Virus record (IMG/VR): IMGVR_UViG_3300035663_000001
Location: 1 to 64,000 of that record
Length of the DNA: 64,000 bases
Direction: 5' to 3' (one strand)
Source of the DNA: a virus
The translations under genes were made by a program, and so were the position numbers. How positions within the stretch are numbered: position 1 is the first letter of the stretch; each line of letters opens with the position of its first letter. Positions 18,383 to 25,658 of this stretch are shown in pieces. The notes beneath the pieces were generated by a model. It had not been told where the DNA came from. It worked only from the letters and a program-made list of their open reading frames with translations, and did no database searches.

Positions 18383-18952
18383 ATGGAGAAATTTACCCTC
18401 CAAGACTTTATTTACTACAATAATCCCTGCTTCTCCTGCCAATCCCCAATTTCTATCCAATTGGTCTCCGCCAAATTATCCCCCAATTGGCACCCCAATA
18501 TCATTCATTACCCCATCACCTCTCATTCAAACCTCTCGTTTAATCTGCAAACCAAATATTTCCATACCCTCTCCCTCCAAATCGCCCTGCCCTCTAACCA
18601 GATCTCTCCCTCCCATCCCCTAGAATTCCAATCCTTCCTCCAACAAAATTCCTTGTTCCTCAACTCCTTCTGCCAATCCTGCAAATCTAATATCCAATCC
18701 TCCTTCCTGTCCTTCGATCTCAAACGATCCCTCCTCCTCCCGGCCTCCATTAGCCACGAATTCCTGTTCACCAAAGATAATTCTACCTCCTTTATCATTC
18801 GCTCCAATGTCTTTGACCAATCCTCCCACATCTCCGTCCTCCAACCCCATCTCCCTCCCGTCTCCTTCCAATCCTCCCTCCTCCTTCTCTCGGATCTCAA
18901 ATCAAAAGAAAAAATGATCCAAAAAATCTCCACCTACCTGGCCCTCCTATGA
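18383..18952 (+). CDS. CPxC-motif protein 2
   Basis: A 189-residue paralogue. The N-terminal pair is CFSCQSPI, a second Cys pair (FCQSC) follows mid-protein, and the tail is KMIQKISTYLALL. It is Ser-rich, which may reflect the pyrimidine-rich DNA rather than selection. It overlaps the next gene by 4 bases. Confidence 0.75.
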   Translation: MEKFTLQDFIYYNNPCFSCQSPISIQLVSAKLSPNWHPNIIHYPITSHSNLSFNLQTKYFHTLSLQIALPSNQISPSHPLEFQSFLQQNSLFLNSFCQSCKSNIQSSFLSFDLKRSLLLPASISHEFLFTKDNSTSFIIRSNVFDQSSHISVLQPHLPPVSFQSSLLLLSDLKSKEKMIQKISTYLALL

Positions 18953-19260
18953 ATTGCCCCATCTGTCACCTCCCTCTCACCAATAAATTGTCCTCCTCCA
19001 AAACAGAATTCTCCTGCTTCCATCAGAATCACCACTTCTCCGCCCAAATCCTAGATCCCAATTCTCCTCCCTCCATCATCAAATTTCGCCTCTCCCCTCC
19101 TCACCTGTTCGTCAAAATTGATTTCCTACTCCAATTCTCCCAGTTCTGGACCACTCCAGGCGAAATCTCCCCCATCCAGATCCAGGCTACCTTCTCCCCA
19201 GATTTTTCTGACCTCAATAAACTAAGATCCAAAATCTATACCCTCATGGCCCTTCGATGA
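18949..19260 (+). CDS. CPxC-motif protein 3
   Basis: A 103-residue paralogue starting MNCPICHLPL with Cys and His downstream (FSCFHQNHHF) that could complete a zinc site. Tail KLRSKIYTLMALR. Both ends overlap neighbours by 4 bases. Confidence 0.8.
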   Translation: MNCPICHLPLTNKLSSSKTEFSCFHQNHHFSAQILDPNSPPSIIKFRLSPPHLFVKIDFLLQFSQFWTTPGEISPIQIQATFSPDFSDLNKLRSKIYTLMALR

Positions 19261-19595
19261 TCATCCCCTCCGATTGCCCCTTATGTTTCCATCCCCTCAA
19301 AAATGAATTCCCCCTCTCCGCCCCTCAAATTGTCATCAAATCTTGCTCCCATATCAATCACCTGCTCTCCTTCCAATTTATCCTCCCCCTCAACTCCTCC
19401 CAAGAAGGAGAATTGGAAACCCTCGCCATCTCTATCTGTCCCAAACTCTCCTCCATCGCCTACTTCTACCCTCTCCACCACTCCTTAATCATTCACCATG
19501 TCCAGGGCGCCCAAATCCTCCCCTTCTTCCAACCAGATCTCCAAAATCTTCCCCAAACTATTAAAAAATTACAACTCGCTACCCTCCTCGCCTAA
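19257..19595 (+). CDS. CPxC-motif protein 4
   Basis: A 112-residue paralogue with DCPLCFHPL, then SCSHINH, and the tail TIKKLQLATLLA. The start overlaps the previous stop (ATGA). Confidence 0.8.
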   Translation: MIIPSDCPLCFHPLKNEFPLSAPQIVIKSCSHINHLLSFQFILPLNSSQEGELETLAISICPKLSSIAYFYPLHHSLIIHHVQGAQILPFFQPDLQNLPQTIKKLQLATLLA

Positions 19596-19602
19596 GGACC
19601 AC

Positions 19603-19929
19603 ATGATCAATCCCCTCTATTGTCCCATCTGTTATAGAAAATTTAAAAATGTCCTCCACTTCTCCTCTACCACTAAAACTTGCGCCTACTACCACCATTA
19701 CCTCCAACTCCTCTCCCATAATAACCAACTCCATAAACTAACCATGTCCCTCAATTCCCAATACTCCAAATTTCTCGAACTCGACTTCCTCCAACAATCT
19801 TCCAAAATTATCCTCCATCACCCACAACAACCCCCGTCCACCATCCAAATTCCTTATCTCCTGTCCCCAGACTTCCCCTCCCTCTCCCAACTTAATCAAA
19901 AAATTGACCTGCTCTCTCTCCTCCATTAA
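19603..19929 (+). CDS. CPxC-motif protein 5
   Basis: A 108-residue paralogue starting MINPLYCPICYRK with a later CAYYHH and the tail LNQKIDLLSLLH. The ATG at 19603 is chosen because it places CPxC at the same position as in its relatives. It converges with the metalloprotease gene. Confidence 0.75.
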   Translation: MINPLYCPICYRKFKNVLHFSSTTKTCAYYHHYLQLLSHNNQLHKLTMSLNSQYSKFLELDFLQQSSKIILHHPQQPPSTIQIPYLLSPDFPSLSQLNQKIDLLSLLH

Positions 19930-20447
19930 TCACAATACCTCATCCCGCCATACCCTCGCTTCCTAATCTCCTCCATCGTCTCCCAACCCAGACATCCATC
20001 CTCTAACTCCATCTCCGGATGCATCACCCCCAATAAATGCCCTATCTCATGCCGAATCACCTCCCGAATCCGTCCCTTCGCTCGCTCTCCAACCACCCAC
20101 ATCGTATCCCCTCCAACCTTATTCACAAACCCTAACACCCTCCGATCCCCACTCATCTCATCTTCCTCTCGAAGCTTCAAAATTAACCAATCTCCCTCAC
20201 CTTTCCTAACAATCTTCTCCACCTCCATATCAAAGTCCCAATCCACGACCGTTAACCTTATTACCCCATTCAATGCTTCCTCCCAATCCTTAATAGCTAA
20301 TCGTATCCCCTCTCGCTCTACTTCATTAAATCGCGTATCCACATACATTAAATGTACCTCCCGCTCTATATTTTGTCCTCCCATCGGATAATATCTCTTC
20401 CCACATCCTAAACAAATCATTAATATCATCAATATCCCAAGTCTCAT
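19926..20447 (-). CDS. lipoprotein metzincin-like metalloprotease
   Basis: A 173-residue protein with a short lipoprotein signal ending in CLGC. Its zinc site VIRHEIGHLLGVMHPE fits HExxHxxGxxH, the matrixin/metzincin signature. It is probably exported and lipid-anchored. It is the last gene of a three-lipoprotein operon and overlaps the protease gene by 4 bases. Confidence 0.82.
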   Translation of the reverse strand: MRLGILMILMICLGCGKRYYPMGGQNIEREVHLMYVDTRFNEVEREGIRLAIKDWEEALNGVIRLTVVDWDFDMEVEKIVRKGEGDWLILKLREEDEMSGDRRVLGFVNKVGGDTMWVVGERAKGRIREVIRHEIGHLLGVMHPEMELEDGCLGWETMEEIRKRGYGGMRYCD

Positions 20448-21103
20448 TTTATCCCTCTACTTCTCTCCCAAGCTAAGTTAATATCTTGACTGATAGTAAA
20501 ATACGCCATCCCGGGCGCCTCCGTCAATTGGACCGCAATCCCCACTAATCGACCCTCCCGATCAAAAGCCCCACCTCCACTATTGCCATACCACACCGCC
20601 CCATCCACTTGGATAAATCGCTCCCAGTCCACACGATACCCACTCACTAGTCCATGAGTGTAACTCCAAGGCATTCGGGCCGGATGCCCCACTATGTGCA
20701 CCTCCTCCCCAATCCGAGGCAACCCCGGCCGAATCTCCGCCACTCCATGACTCTTATCCCCATAACTCCTCAAAATACTCACGTCCCGCAAGACATCATA
20801 ATACACCACCTCCGCCTCTCTCCCTCTCCCTTGAACCTCTAACCCCTTAATCTCATTATTCTTAATGTATAAGACCTTCTTCTTCTGGTCTCGAACGCAA
20901 TGCGCCGCTGTCACTATCTCATAATCACTAATCCAGACCCCAGCACAGTTAATTCGTAACTTCCCGCCCATCCACTGCACTAACGCCACCGTCTGATCAC
21001 TCCCTCCTTGATAAATCTCCTCCCCACTCTTAATCACTACTTCCCCTCCTCGTTGACATCCCATCATCATTAGCATCCATAACATTAACATCATCTTCTT
21101 CAT
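20444..21103 (-). CDS. lipoprotein trypsin-like serine protease
   Basis: A 219-residue chymotrypsin-fold protease. The signal peptide is Met-rich and ends in a lipobox-like MMMGC. The triad is visible as TAAHC (His), VLRDVSIL (Asp) and YGNSGGGAF (Ser). A phage-encoded, lipid-anchored protease suggests action at the host envelope. Confidence 0.87.
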   Translation of the reverse strand: MKKMMLMLWMLMMMGCQRGGEVVIKSGEEIYQGGSDQTVALVQWMGGKLRINCAGVWISDYEIVTAAHCVRDQKKKVLYIKNNEIKGLEVQGRGREAEVVYYDVLRDVSILRSYGDKSHGVAEIRPGLPRIGEEVHIVGHPARMPWSYTHGLVSGYRVDWERFIQVDGAVWYGNSGGGAFDREGRLVGIAVQLTEAPGMAYFTISQDINLAWERSRGIK

Positions 21104-21333
21104 CTAGAACCTCCGGCTCGACATAATAAATCTACCACCCGTCTCCCATCACGTAGACATAAACCCAATCTCTCCTCTCTCCTCAGTTCTTCTGGTCTCC
21201 AATTACTAGCTTCACTAGCTTTACTAGCTTCACTAGCTTTACTAGCTTTACTAGCTTCACCAAAATTAACAGAATAACTTGTATTAATACATCCGACTAA
21301 CAAAATTAAACTAATCCTCAGCAAAATAAGCAT
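21100..21333 (-). CDS. small lipoprotein with Ala-Ser-Lys/Glu repeats
   Basis: A 77-residue protein: signal LILLVGC, then a run of ASK/ASE triplets, then a basic Arg-rich C-terminus. It is first in the lipoprotein operon, with a 4-base overlap to the serine protease. It may be an accessory to the proteases. Confidence 0.7.
   Translation of the reverse strand: MLILLRISLILLVGCINTSYSVNFGEASKASKASEASKASEASNWRPEELRREERLGLCLRDGRRVVDLLCRAGGSR
21205..21258. repeat. 9-bp tandem repeat (ACTAGCTTY), 6 units
   Basis: Six uninterrupted 9-base units inside the small lipoprotein gene encode its Ala-Ser-Lys/Glu repeat. Units keep the reading frame, so copy number could vary by slippage without disrupting it. 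Confidence 0.9.
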
Positions 21334-22015
21334 TTTTTACTCCTTCGGACGCGCTATAAAAATATGCCTCGTTATTTACAATTTTGAAACGTGATAAGAT
21401 ACTTTATCGTTTTTAACGTTTTTTTTTCTACCACTTTGTCCCACTTTTTACCATTTTTAGTGGATGATTACCTCTTTTTTGAGGCGTTTTGAGACCCAAA
21501 AAGTTCAATTGGCCCATTTTGAATTTTCAAAACACCTCTTTTGAAATTATTTAGTCAATCTATTGGGGAGTCCTAAGTTTAACTATGTACTTAGTTGAGA
21601 GTAGTAAGTTAATTTACTGCTCCAGTTGAGAATCTTAAGTTTCCTTAGTTAACTCTTTCACTTTTTACTTATTTTTAGTTGCTTAGTTAACTCTTTAACT
21701 CTGTTCTTATTTTAAGAGTTCTAAGTTTAAGAGTTCTAAGTTTACATATTTACTTATTTGCTTATTTAACTATTTGCTTATTTGGGAGGCCCCAAACCAG
21801 CCTGTCCCCCGAATCCCCCACCTTTTTCCAGCCCGGGAACCCATTAGGCATTCTTCTTGATTCTTAGCAAGAATCAAACCAACAACTAATCAAAGAATAA
21901 CTAACTATTAATTAATAACTTTATTAAGAAGTATTAACTTATTATTAATTAATTGCTTGGCATATTAATTGTTTTTTAGCAAGAAGCTTGCCAAGACTAA
22001 GTAATCTAGTCTTAG
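21334..22015. other. AT-rich divergent intergenic region, candidate replication origin
   Basis: No convincing gene. There are repeated TTAGTT/AAGTTT words, long AT-only stretches (about 21,890-21,960) and two perfect hairpins (21857-21877 and 21993-22013). To the left the plus strand is C-rich even inside minus-strand genes; to the right it is G-rich. That sign change is what a bidirectional origin would produce. A TTGGC-N7-TTGT near-match to the downstream promoter-like sites lies at 21957. Confidence 0.5.
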
Positions 22016-22032
22016 TTGGCATTGGTTTTGCT
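22016..22032 (+). promoter_or_regulatory. sigma-54-like site 1
   Basis: TTGGC, 7 bases, TTGCT, the -24/-12 spacing of sigma-54 promoters. It directly follows the 21993-22013 hairpin and precedes the first bipartite element by about 77 bases. Confidence 0.5.
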
Positions 22033-22092
22033 GACTAGCAAGGGACGGACCCTAGGACGAAGCGACCTTAAGAGAGCTCGCTTCGCTCTTTT

Positions 22093-22123
22093 CCCAGCGA
22101 CTAAGTTTTGTCACTGCTCCCTA
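22093..22123 (+). promoter_or_regulatory. bipartite CCCAGCG element, copy U1
   Basis: CCCAGCGACTAAG, TTTTGTC, 7 bases, CCTA. Immediately upstream is a hairpin-forming GC-rich stretch (GAGCTCGCTTCGCTC). Confidence 0.8.
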
Positions 22124-22180
22124 GGGACGAGCCGTGTCTCTCTCGCCCGAAAAGGGCGCCCTGCTCCTCGCTGGAAAGCT

Positions 22181-22211
22181 CCCAGCGACTAAGTTTTGTC
22201 GCTCGGTCCTA
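22181..22211 (+). promoter_or_regulatory. bipartite CCCAGCG element, copy U2
   Basis: Full element with CCTAGTG at the standard distance, 74 bases before the next start codon. CGCTGG just upstream can pair with CCAGCG of the element. Confidence 0.8.
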
Positions 22212-22254
22212 GTGGTGAGCCCCAGTTCCTTCCCCTCTCACAGTGAGGTGTCTC

Positions 22255-22896
22255 ATGTCCGATGCCATCGATCGTCTACTCTCCGGTTTCGTCTCGGCCT
22301 ACGCTTCGCCCGAACCCACGAAGCAGCTGGTGGAAGTCAAGCCTCCCAAGACTCCAGCCTTCCGCAAGGCCAATAAGGAAGCTCCCACTTCCAGCCTGCT
22401 ACCTCGTGCGGAGCAGATCGACCATCGCGAGTACTTGGCGCGAACCAAGGTCGCAGGCTACATGACAGATCCTGCTGAGGTTCGTCACTTCAACCAAGAT
22501 GCTCATCGCAGCGACATGATCGCAGCGATCAACGCTTTCATCGGCTACGATGTCAGCAAAGACTTCGGCTCTCAGGAATTCCAGGCTCGCAGCCTGGCTG
22601 CTCGTCAGGCTCGCCAAGAGCGAGGGGAGCATCTTCCGGCGGTCTCTAAAACTGAGAAGCAGGAAGCGGCTCGACTCCAGGCTTCGATCCAGGGGTACGT
22701 TTCGGGAGTGCCTGACACGGTCAGCACGCATCGGAACAACCTGGAAGCGAGAGAGCGGCTGGCAGTGGCGGCCATCATTCAGCACGAGCGAGAGGCGGAA
22801 GCGGCTCCGCTCTTCTCGGAAGCGCGCGCCAAGGCAACTGCCCTGGCGCAGTTGGAGCGGGAACGTCTGGTGGAGATCCGCAAGGATCTGTACTGA
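22255..22896 (+). CDS. hypothetical protein, helical, charged
   Basis: A 213-residue, Ala/Glu/Arg-rich protein, largely predicted helix from about residue 95, with no known motif. ATG 22255 follows GAGGTG. Its GC-rich codons contrast with the lipoprotein genes to the left. Confidence 0.75.
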   Translation: MSDAIDRLLSGFVSAYASPEPTKQLVEVKPPKTPAFRKANKEAPTSSLLPRAEQIDHREYLARTKVAGYMTDPAEVRHFNQDAHRSDMIAAINAFIGYDVSKDFGSQEFQARSLAARQARQERGEHLPAVSKTEKQEAARLQASIQGYVSGVPDTVSTHRNNLEARERLAVAAIIQHEREAEAAPLFSEARAKATALAQLERERLVEIRKDLY

Positions 22897-23000
22897 GACG
22901 AGCCAGAACAGGAAAGTTATCTCCCATGCCTGACTAACCATTACGCTGGTGCTCAACTTCTTGAGCGTCAGCGGTGGCCGACTCAGCTGTTGCAGACAAG

Positions 23001-23046
23001 AACAGGAGCCCTGGCTGATCACCAGGATCTCCTGTTTGGCTTTTTG
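23001..23046 (+). terminator. intrinsic terminator
   Basis: AACAGGAG pairs with CTCCTGTT (23029-23036), enclosing a second stem CCTGG/CCAGG, followed by a T-rich tract. Confidence 0.8.
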
Positions 23047-23053
23047 TTGTTGA

Positions 23054-23070
23054 TTGGCCTAAGAATTGCT
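23054..23070 (+). promoter_or_regulatory. sigma-54-like site 2
   Basis: TTGGC-N7-TTGCT, 8 bases after a terminator. Confidence 0.5.
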
Positions 23071-23131
23071 AATCTCAATTCTGGTGCCAGTTAAGACTTC
23101 ATTCTAAACTCATGTGGTTGGATGTTTAAGG

Positions 23132-23148
23132 TTGGCCTATTCATTGCT
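23132..23148 (+). promoter_or_regulatory. sigma-54-like site 3
   Basis: TTGGC-N7-TTGCT, 78 bases after site 2 and 73 bases before element U3. Confidence 0.5.
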
Positions 23149-23204
23149 AAGAGCAGGAAGCAAGCCAGGAAACATGAGTGCATGAGAGAGCTCGAAGCGA
23201 GCTT

Positions 23205-23235
23205 CCCAGCGACTAAATTTTTTCACACACCCCTA
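23205..23235 (+). promoter_or_regulatory. bipartite CCCAGCG element, copy U3
   Basis: Full element (TTTTTTC variant) with CCTAAGG. A perfect hairpin AGCTCG-AAG-CGAGCT ends 1-2 bases upstream. No gene follows before U4, so the 57 bases between may be a small RNA. Confidence 0.8.
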
Positions 23236-23291
23236 AGGTTGCCGATGTGGCACGGAACGAAAGGATGGTTTGCAGATTGCTCGGGCAATCT

Positions 23292-23322
23292 CCCAGCGAC
23301 TAAGTTTTTTCTCGCAGTCCTA
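23292..23322 (+). promoter_or_regulatory. bipartite CCCAGCG element, copy U4
   Basis: Full element with CCTAGTAG, 61 bases before a start codon. A hairpin AGATTGC/GCAATCT abuts it exactly. Confidence 0.8.
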
Positions 23323-23352
23323 GTAGTGAGCCTAGCGCTCAGAAGGATTCAC

Positions 23353-23592
23353 ATGTTGTTCCTGAATGAGGAAGACTACTACGATTGGTTGGAGGAAACT
23401 TCCTTTCCCAATGATACTTGGGAGGAAGAGCGGCGTATGGCGCACCAGTTCGCCAAACAAGAGCGGCTGCAAGAGGAAGCGGAAGAAGAAGAGCGGTTCC
23501 AGGCGCAGCAACGAGATCCGTGGAGAGCGGTGTGTCGAGCCTGGGGACCTTGGGAGCCGGTGTGTCAAGAGGAGCATCCGATTCCGTTCTGA
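23353..23592 (+). CDS. small acidic hypothetical protein
   Basis: A 79-residue protein rich in Glu, Gln and Trp (EEAEEEERFQ). It starts MLFLNEEDYYDW and is bracketed by elements U4 and U5. The next gene has similar Glu/Arg-rich and WEE features. Confidence 0.7.
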   Translation: MLFLNEEDYYDWLEETSFPNDTWEEERRMAHQFAKQERLQEEAEEEERFQAQQRDPWRAVCRAWGPWEPVCQEEHPIPF

Positions 23593-23594
23593 CT

Positions 23595-23625
23595 CCCAGC
23601 GACTAAGTTTTTTTCTCGCAGCCTG
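23595..23625 (+). promoter_or_regulatory. bipartite CCCAGCG element, copy U5
   Basis: Element with one extra T and a CCTGAG second block. It begins 2 bases after the preceding stop and 42 bases before the next ATG. Confidence 0.75.
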
Positions 23626-23636
23626 AGAGGTGTCTC

Positions 23637-23924
23637 ATGAAGATGGAATATTTGGTCATCAATCCTCTGTTTCCGAAGTGGGATCCGTTGCTGCCGACGG
23701 TGGAGCGGAAAAAGTGGATTCTTCCCAATCATCGAATGGCCAACCAAGTGATGATGCGCCAGATCCAGAAACTGGATCCGTTTCAAGCTTGGGAGGAAAA
23801 TAGACGCTCAGAGGAAGAGAGAGAGGAAGAGGAAGCAGAGCGTTGGATATTCGAGGAATCTCGTGTCCAGAGGGAAACAATGGCGCTCGCGGAAGTTGCC
23901 CGTAAGAGAAACCTCTGGAAGTAA
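23637..23924 (+). CDS. small charged hypothetical protein
   Basis: A 95-residue protein with a Glu/Arg helix (residues 55-75). GAGGTG precedes the ATG, and an intrinsic terminator follows 8 bases after the stop. Function unknown. Confidence 0.72.
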   Translation: MKMEYLVINPLFPKWDPLLPTVERKKWILPNHRMANQVMMRQIQKLDPFQAWEENRRSEEEREEEEAERWIFEESRVQRETMALAEVARKRNLWK

Positions 23925-23931
23925 AAAGGAG

Positions 23932-23958
23932 AGCCGGTTAGCCGGCTTTCTTGTTTTT
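23932..23958 (+). terminator. intrinsic terminator
   Basis: AGCCGG-TTAG-CCGGCT stem followed by a T-rich tract. Confidence 0.75.
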
Positions 23959-23963
23959 CTGTC

Positions 23964-23980
23964 TTGGTCTATTAATTGCA
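23964..23980 (+). promoter_or_regulatory. sigma-54-like site 4
   Basis: TTGGT-N7-TTGCA directly after a terminator; one base off the TTGGC consensus. Confidence 0.45.
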
Positions 23981-24033
23981 GTCTGCATAATAGATGCCAA
24001 TTGAGTTCTGACTTTTTACCTGGGATGTACTTG

Positions 24034-24050
24034 TTGGCACACAAATTGCA
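24034..24050 (+). promoter_or_regulatory. sigma-54-like site 5
   Basis: TTGGCACACAAATTGCA, an essentially perfect -24/-12 sigma-54 consensus, 82 bases before element U6. Confidence 0.6.
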
Positions 24051-24115
24051 GCCTAGCAAGGCTCATGCCAGACTCCCAGTCACCTTAAGAGGGAGCTCAG
24101 GTTTTCCCAGCGACT

Positions 24116-24146
24116 AAATTTTTTCGCACACCCCTAAGGTTGCTGA
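24116..24146 (+). promoter_or_regulatory. bipartite CCCAGCG element, copy U6
   Basis: Full element with CCTAAGGTTGC. The downstream segment closely resembles that after U3, including AACGAAAGGATGG, which supports a conserved untranslated RNA. Confidence 0.8.
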
Positions 24147-24192
24147 TGCGGTACGGATGAACGAAAGGATGGTACGCGGATTGGGGCAATCT

Positions 24193-24223
24193 CCCAGCGA
24201 CTAAGTTTTGTCACCTACACCTA
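24193..24223 (+). promoter_or_regulatory. bipartite CCCAGCG element, copy U7
   Basis: Full element. Its CCTAACG pairs with CGTTAGG just before U8 to give a hairpin. No gene lies between. Confidence 0.8.
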
Positions 24224-24248
24224 ACGATGTAACACGATGCGTTAGGTT

Positions 24249-24279
24249 CCCAGCGACTAAGTTTTGTTTCACATGCCTA
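24249..24279 (+). promoter_or_regulatory. bipartite CCCAGCG element, copy U8
   Basis: Element with TTTTGTT and CCTATG, ending 8 bases before the tRNA-Leu 5' end. Confidence 0.8.
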
Positions 24280-24286
24280 TGATTGA

Positions 24287-24360
24287 GGCCCGGTGACGGA
24301 ATGGCAGACGTGGCGGTTTTAAAAACCGCTTTCTTGTGGGTTCGACTCCCACCCGGGCCA
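24287..24360 (+). tRNA. tRNA-Leu (anticodon TAA)
   Basis: Acceptor GGCCCGG/CCGGGCC, anticodon stem GCGGT/ACCGC with loop TTTAAAA (anticodon TAA), and T arm GTGGG-TTCGACT-CCCAC. The variable region is only about 6 bases, short for leucine. CCA is not encoded; the next base begins element U9. Confidence 0.9.
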
Positions 24361-24380
24361 CCCAGCGACTAAGTTTTGTC
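24361..24380 (+). promoter_or_regulatory. bipartite CCCAGCG element, copy U9 (first block only)
   Basis: The first block abuts the tRNA 3' end exactly. The second block is replaced by AAAGGAG, the ribosome site of the following gene. If the element is a promoter, transcription must start by about base 21. Confidence 0.8.
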
Positions 24381-24394
24381 AAAGGAGACTACAG

Positions 24395-24568
24395 ATGAGC
24401 AAGTTGTTGGTGGTGGTAGCGGCCATGTTTGGGGTGGTGATGGCGATCAAGATGTTTGCTCCTGCGGCCTGGGTCGCAGGGTTCACCATTCCGATCGGCA
24501 GTGGGATTCAGTTCCCCTGGGCGCTGGTCATCCTGGGAGGGTTCTTCTATCTGGTGTGGACCAAGTGA
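24395..24568 (+). CDS. small membrane protein
   Basis: A 57-residue protein with two hydrophobic segments (about residues 3-17 and 40-55) and an AAAGGAG site. It is first of three overlapping small genes resembling a phage membrane or lysis cassette; that role is a guess. Confidence 0.7.
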   Translation: MSKLLVVVAAMFGVVMAIKMFAPAAWVAGFTIPIGSGIQFPWALVILGGFFYLVWTK

Positions 24569-24711
24569 TCTATCGCTTGGTAATCAAACATCCCACGGGA
24601 GTACTCCGTCTAGACTACTCCTCTCTGTCAGCTGCCCAACAAGAGCTGTCCCGTTTCCAACGGGACCACTGGGAGGGTTGGATTCAACCCATTCCACAGA
24701 GGAAGTCATGA
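24565..24711 (+). CDS. small hypothetical protein, GTG start
   Basis: A 48-residue soluble peptide whose GTG overlaps the previous stop (GTGA) and whose stop overlaps the next ATG. The double overlap is the main evidence that it is translated. Confidence 0.6.
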   Translation: MIYRLVIKHPTGVLRLDYSSLSAAQQELSRFQRDHWEGWIQPIPQRKS

Positions 24712-24809
24712 TGCGTGAGGGTGCGGTGCTGGTGTTGGTGGCGGTCCTGCTGTCTTTGCTGGTGGGCTGGTGTTTGGGGAACGCCTTTCTGTGGTCCCTT
24801 GGCGGATGA
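24708..24809 (+). CDS. single-pass membrane peptide
   Basis: A 33-residue peptide with one hydrophobic segment (VLVLVAVLLSLLVGW). It has an ATGA overlap with the previous stop and is similar in size and design to the 33-residue gene at 31961. Confidence 0.6.
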   Translation: MMREGAVLVLVAVLLSLLVGWCLGNAFLWSLGG

Positions 24810-24811
24810 CT

Positions 24812-24831
24812 CCCAGCGACTAAGTTTTTTC
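24812..24831 (+). promoter_or_regulatory. bipartite CCCAGCG element, copy U10 (first block only)
   Basis: It begins 2 bases after a stop codon. As in U9, the ribosome site (GGAGG at 24836-24840) takes the place of the second block, 36 bases before the start codon. Confidence 0.75.
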
Positions 24832-24847
24832 TCCCGGAGGTTAAAAG

Positions 24848-25213
24848 ATGAATGCACTCCAGTTGAATCAACTCTTGGACGAATGTCCTCGTGAGACCCG
24901 ACATCTGGCACAAGCTTGGTATCAAGCCTCGCAACAGATTCGGAAGATGTCTCATGGCATCGATCCAGATCACATCCGACCCTTGGGCGATGACGAAACC
25001 GTTCTTTTGGTGGAACGTGCGGAAGGCTTGTGTGTGTGGCAGCAACGAGAAGCGATGGTCAATCTCTTTGCGGCTCCTCACATGAGTCCTCCCAAGTTCT
25101 TCATCATCGAATGTCTGAAGATCGATCAACAGATCGAATTCCACCTGGCTGTCCAGCGGGTGCAAGATCTGGGTCCAGACTACGTTTTTCGAGAGCTGTG
25201 TAAGTCCAAGTAG
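24848..25213 (+). CDS. hypothetical protein
   Basis: A 121-residue soluble protein (MNALQLNQLLDECPRETRHL), helical in its first half, with GGAGG upstream. No motif recognised. Confidence 0.72.
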   Translation: MNALQLNQLLDECPRETRHLAQAWYQASQQIRKMSHGIDPDHIRPLGDDETVLLVERAEGLCVWQQREAMVNLFAAPHMSPPKFFIIECLKIDQQIEFHLAVQRVQDLGPDYVFRELCKSK

Positions 25214-25248
25214 TCAAACCTACTACTGGCGTTGACTCAACCTCCTAC

Positions 25249-25632
25249 GTATAGGAATAAGTGATGCCACCGCGCTAGGATAGTTTCGTCATCCCTCCGG
25301 ACCACCAGCTCGTAAAGTAGGCTGCGGTGGCTGACGAAACGATAACCCTGATAGTTTACCTGGTCCAGATGTGAACAATCAAAAAAGTGTGTGTTTTGGT
25401 GTAAAACTCTATCACAGATAATAATAGGGTTATCGATATGTGAAGTTCACATTACATAGTTGCATCCTCGGGAAGCATCCGCTACGCTGACAGTCTCAGG
25501 TAGCTCTAGGTGTTAATCCCCTTCTGTCCCATGAGACGCCGGACATATCTGGGTCATTGTCGTGACAGCCCCTAATCCATTAACCCTAAAACGGGTGGGC
25601 CTCGCTTCTCTTCGGAGAGCGAGGCTTTTTTC
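25249..25632 (+). ncRNA. structured RNA with H-type pseudoknot
   Basis: Stem A is GCCACCGC (25266-25273) with GCGGTGGC (25324-25331). Stem B is GTTTCGTCA (25283-25291) with TGACGAAAC (25332-25340). The order A-B-A'-B' is a pseudoknot. A third long-range stem, CGATAACCCT (25340-25349) with AGGGTTATCG (25426-25435), follows. No open frame fits, and the segment ends in a strong terminator. The class is not identified. Confidence 0.65.
25599..25632 (+). terminator. strong intrinsic terminator
   Basis: An 11-bp stem with one bulge around a TTCG tetraloop, followed by a run of six T residues. It ends the structured RNA. Confidence 0.9.
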
Positions 25633-25641
25633 GTTTCTACC

Positions 25642-25658
25642 TTGGCCTTGTCTTTGCA
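25642..25658 (+). promoter_or_regulatory. sigma-54-like site 6
   Basis: TTGGC-N7-TTGCA, 10 bases after the terminator. Confidence 0.5.

Noticed and set aside
18523-18933. Long minus-strand frames rich in Glu, Gly and Arg opposite the CPxC genes
   Set aside because: They result from the purine-rich complementary strand; the plus-strand genes have consistent motifs and 4-base overlaps.
21957-21973. Ninth sigma-54-like site TTGGC-N7-TTGT
   Set aside because: The -12 GC is missing; kept only as a near-match inside the origin-like region.
22399-23022. Minus-strand 207-residue frame opposite the 22255 gene
   Set aside because: No ribosome site, no motif, and it runs through a terminator; the plus-strand gene has GAGGTG and continuous charged-helix character.
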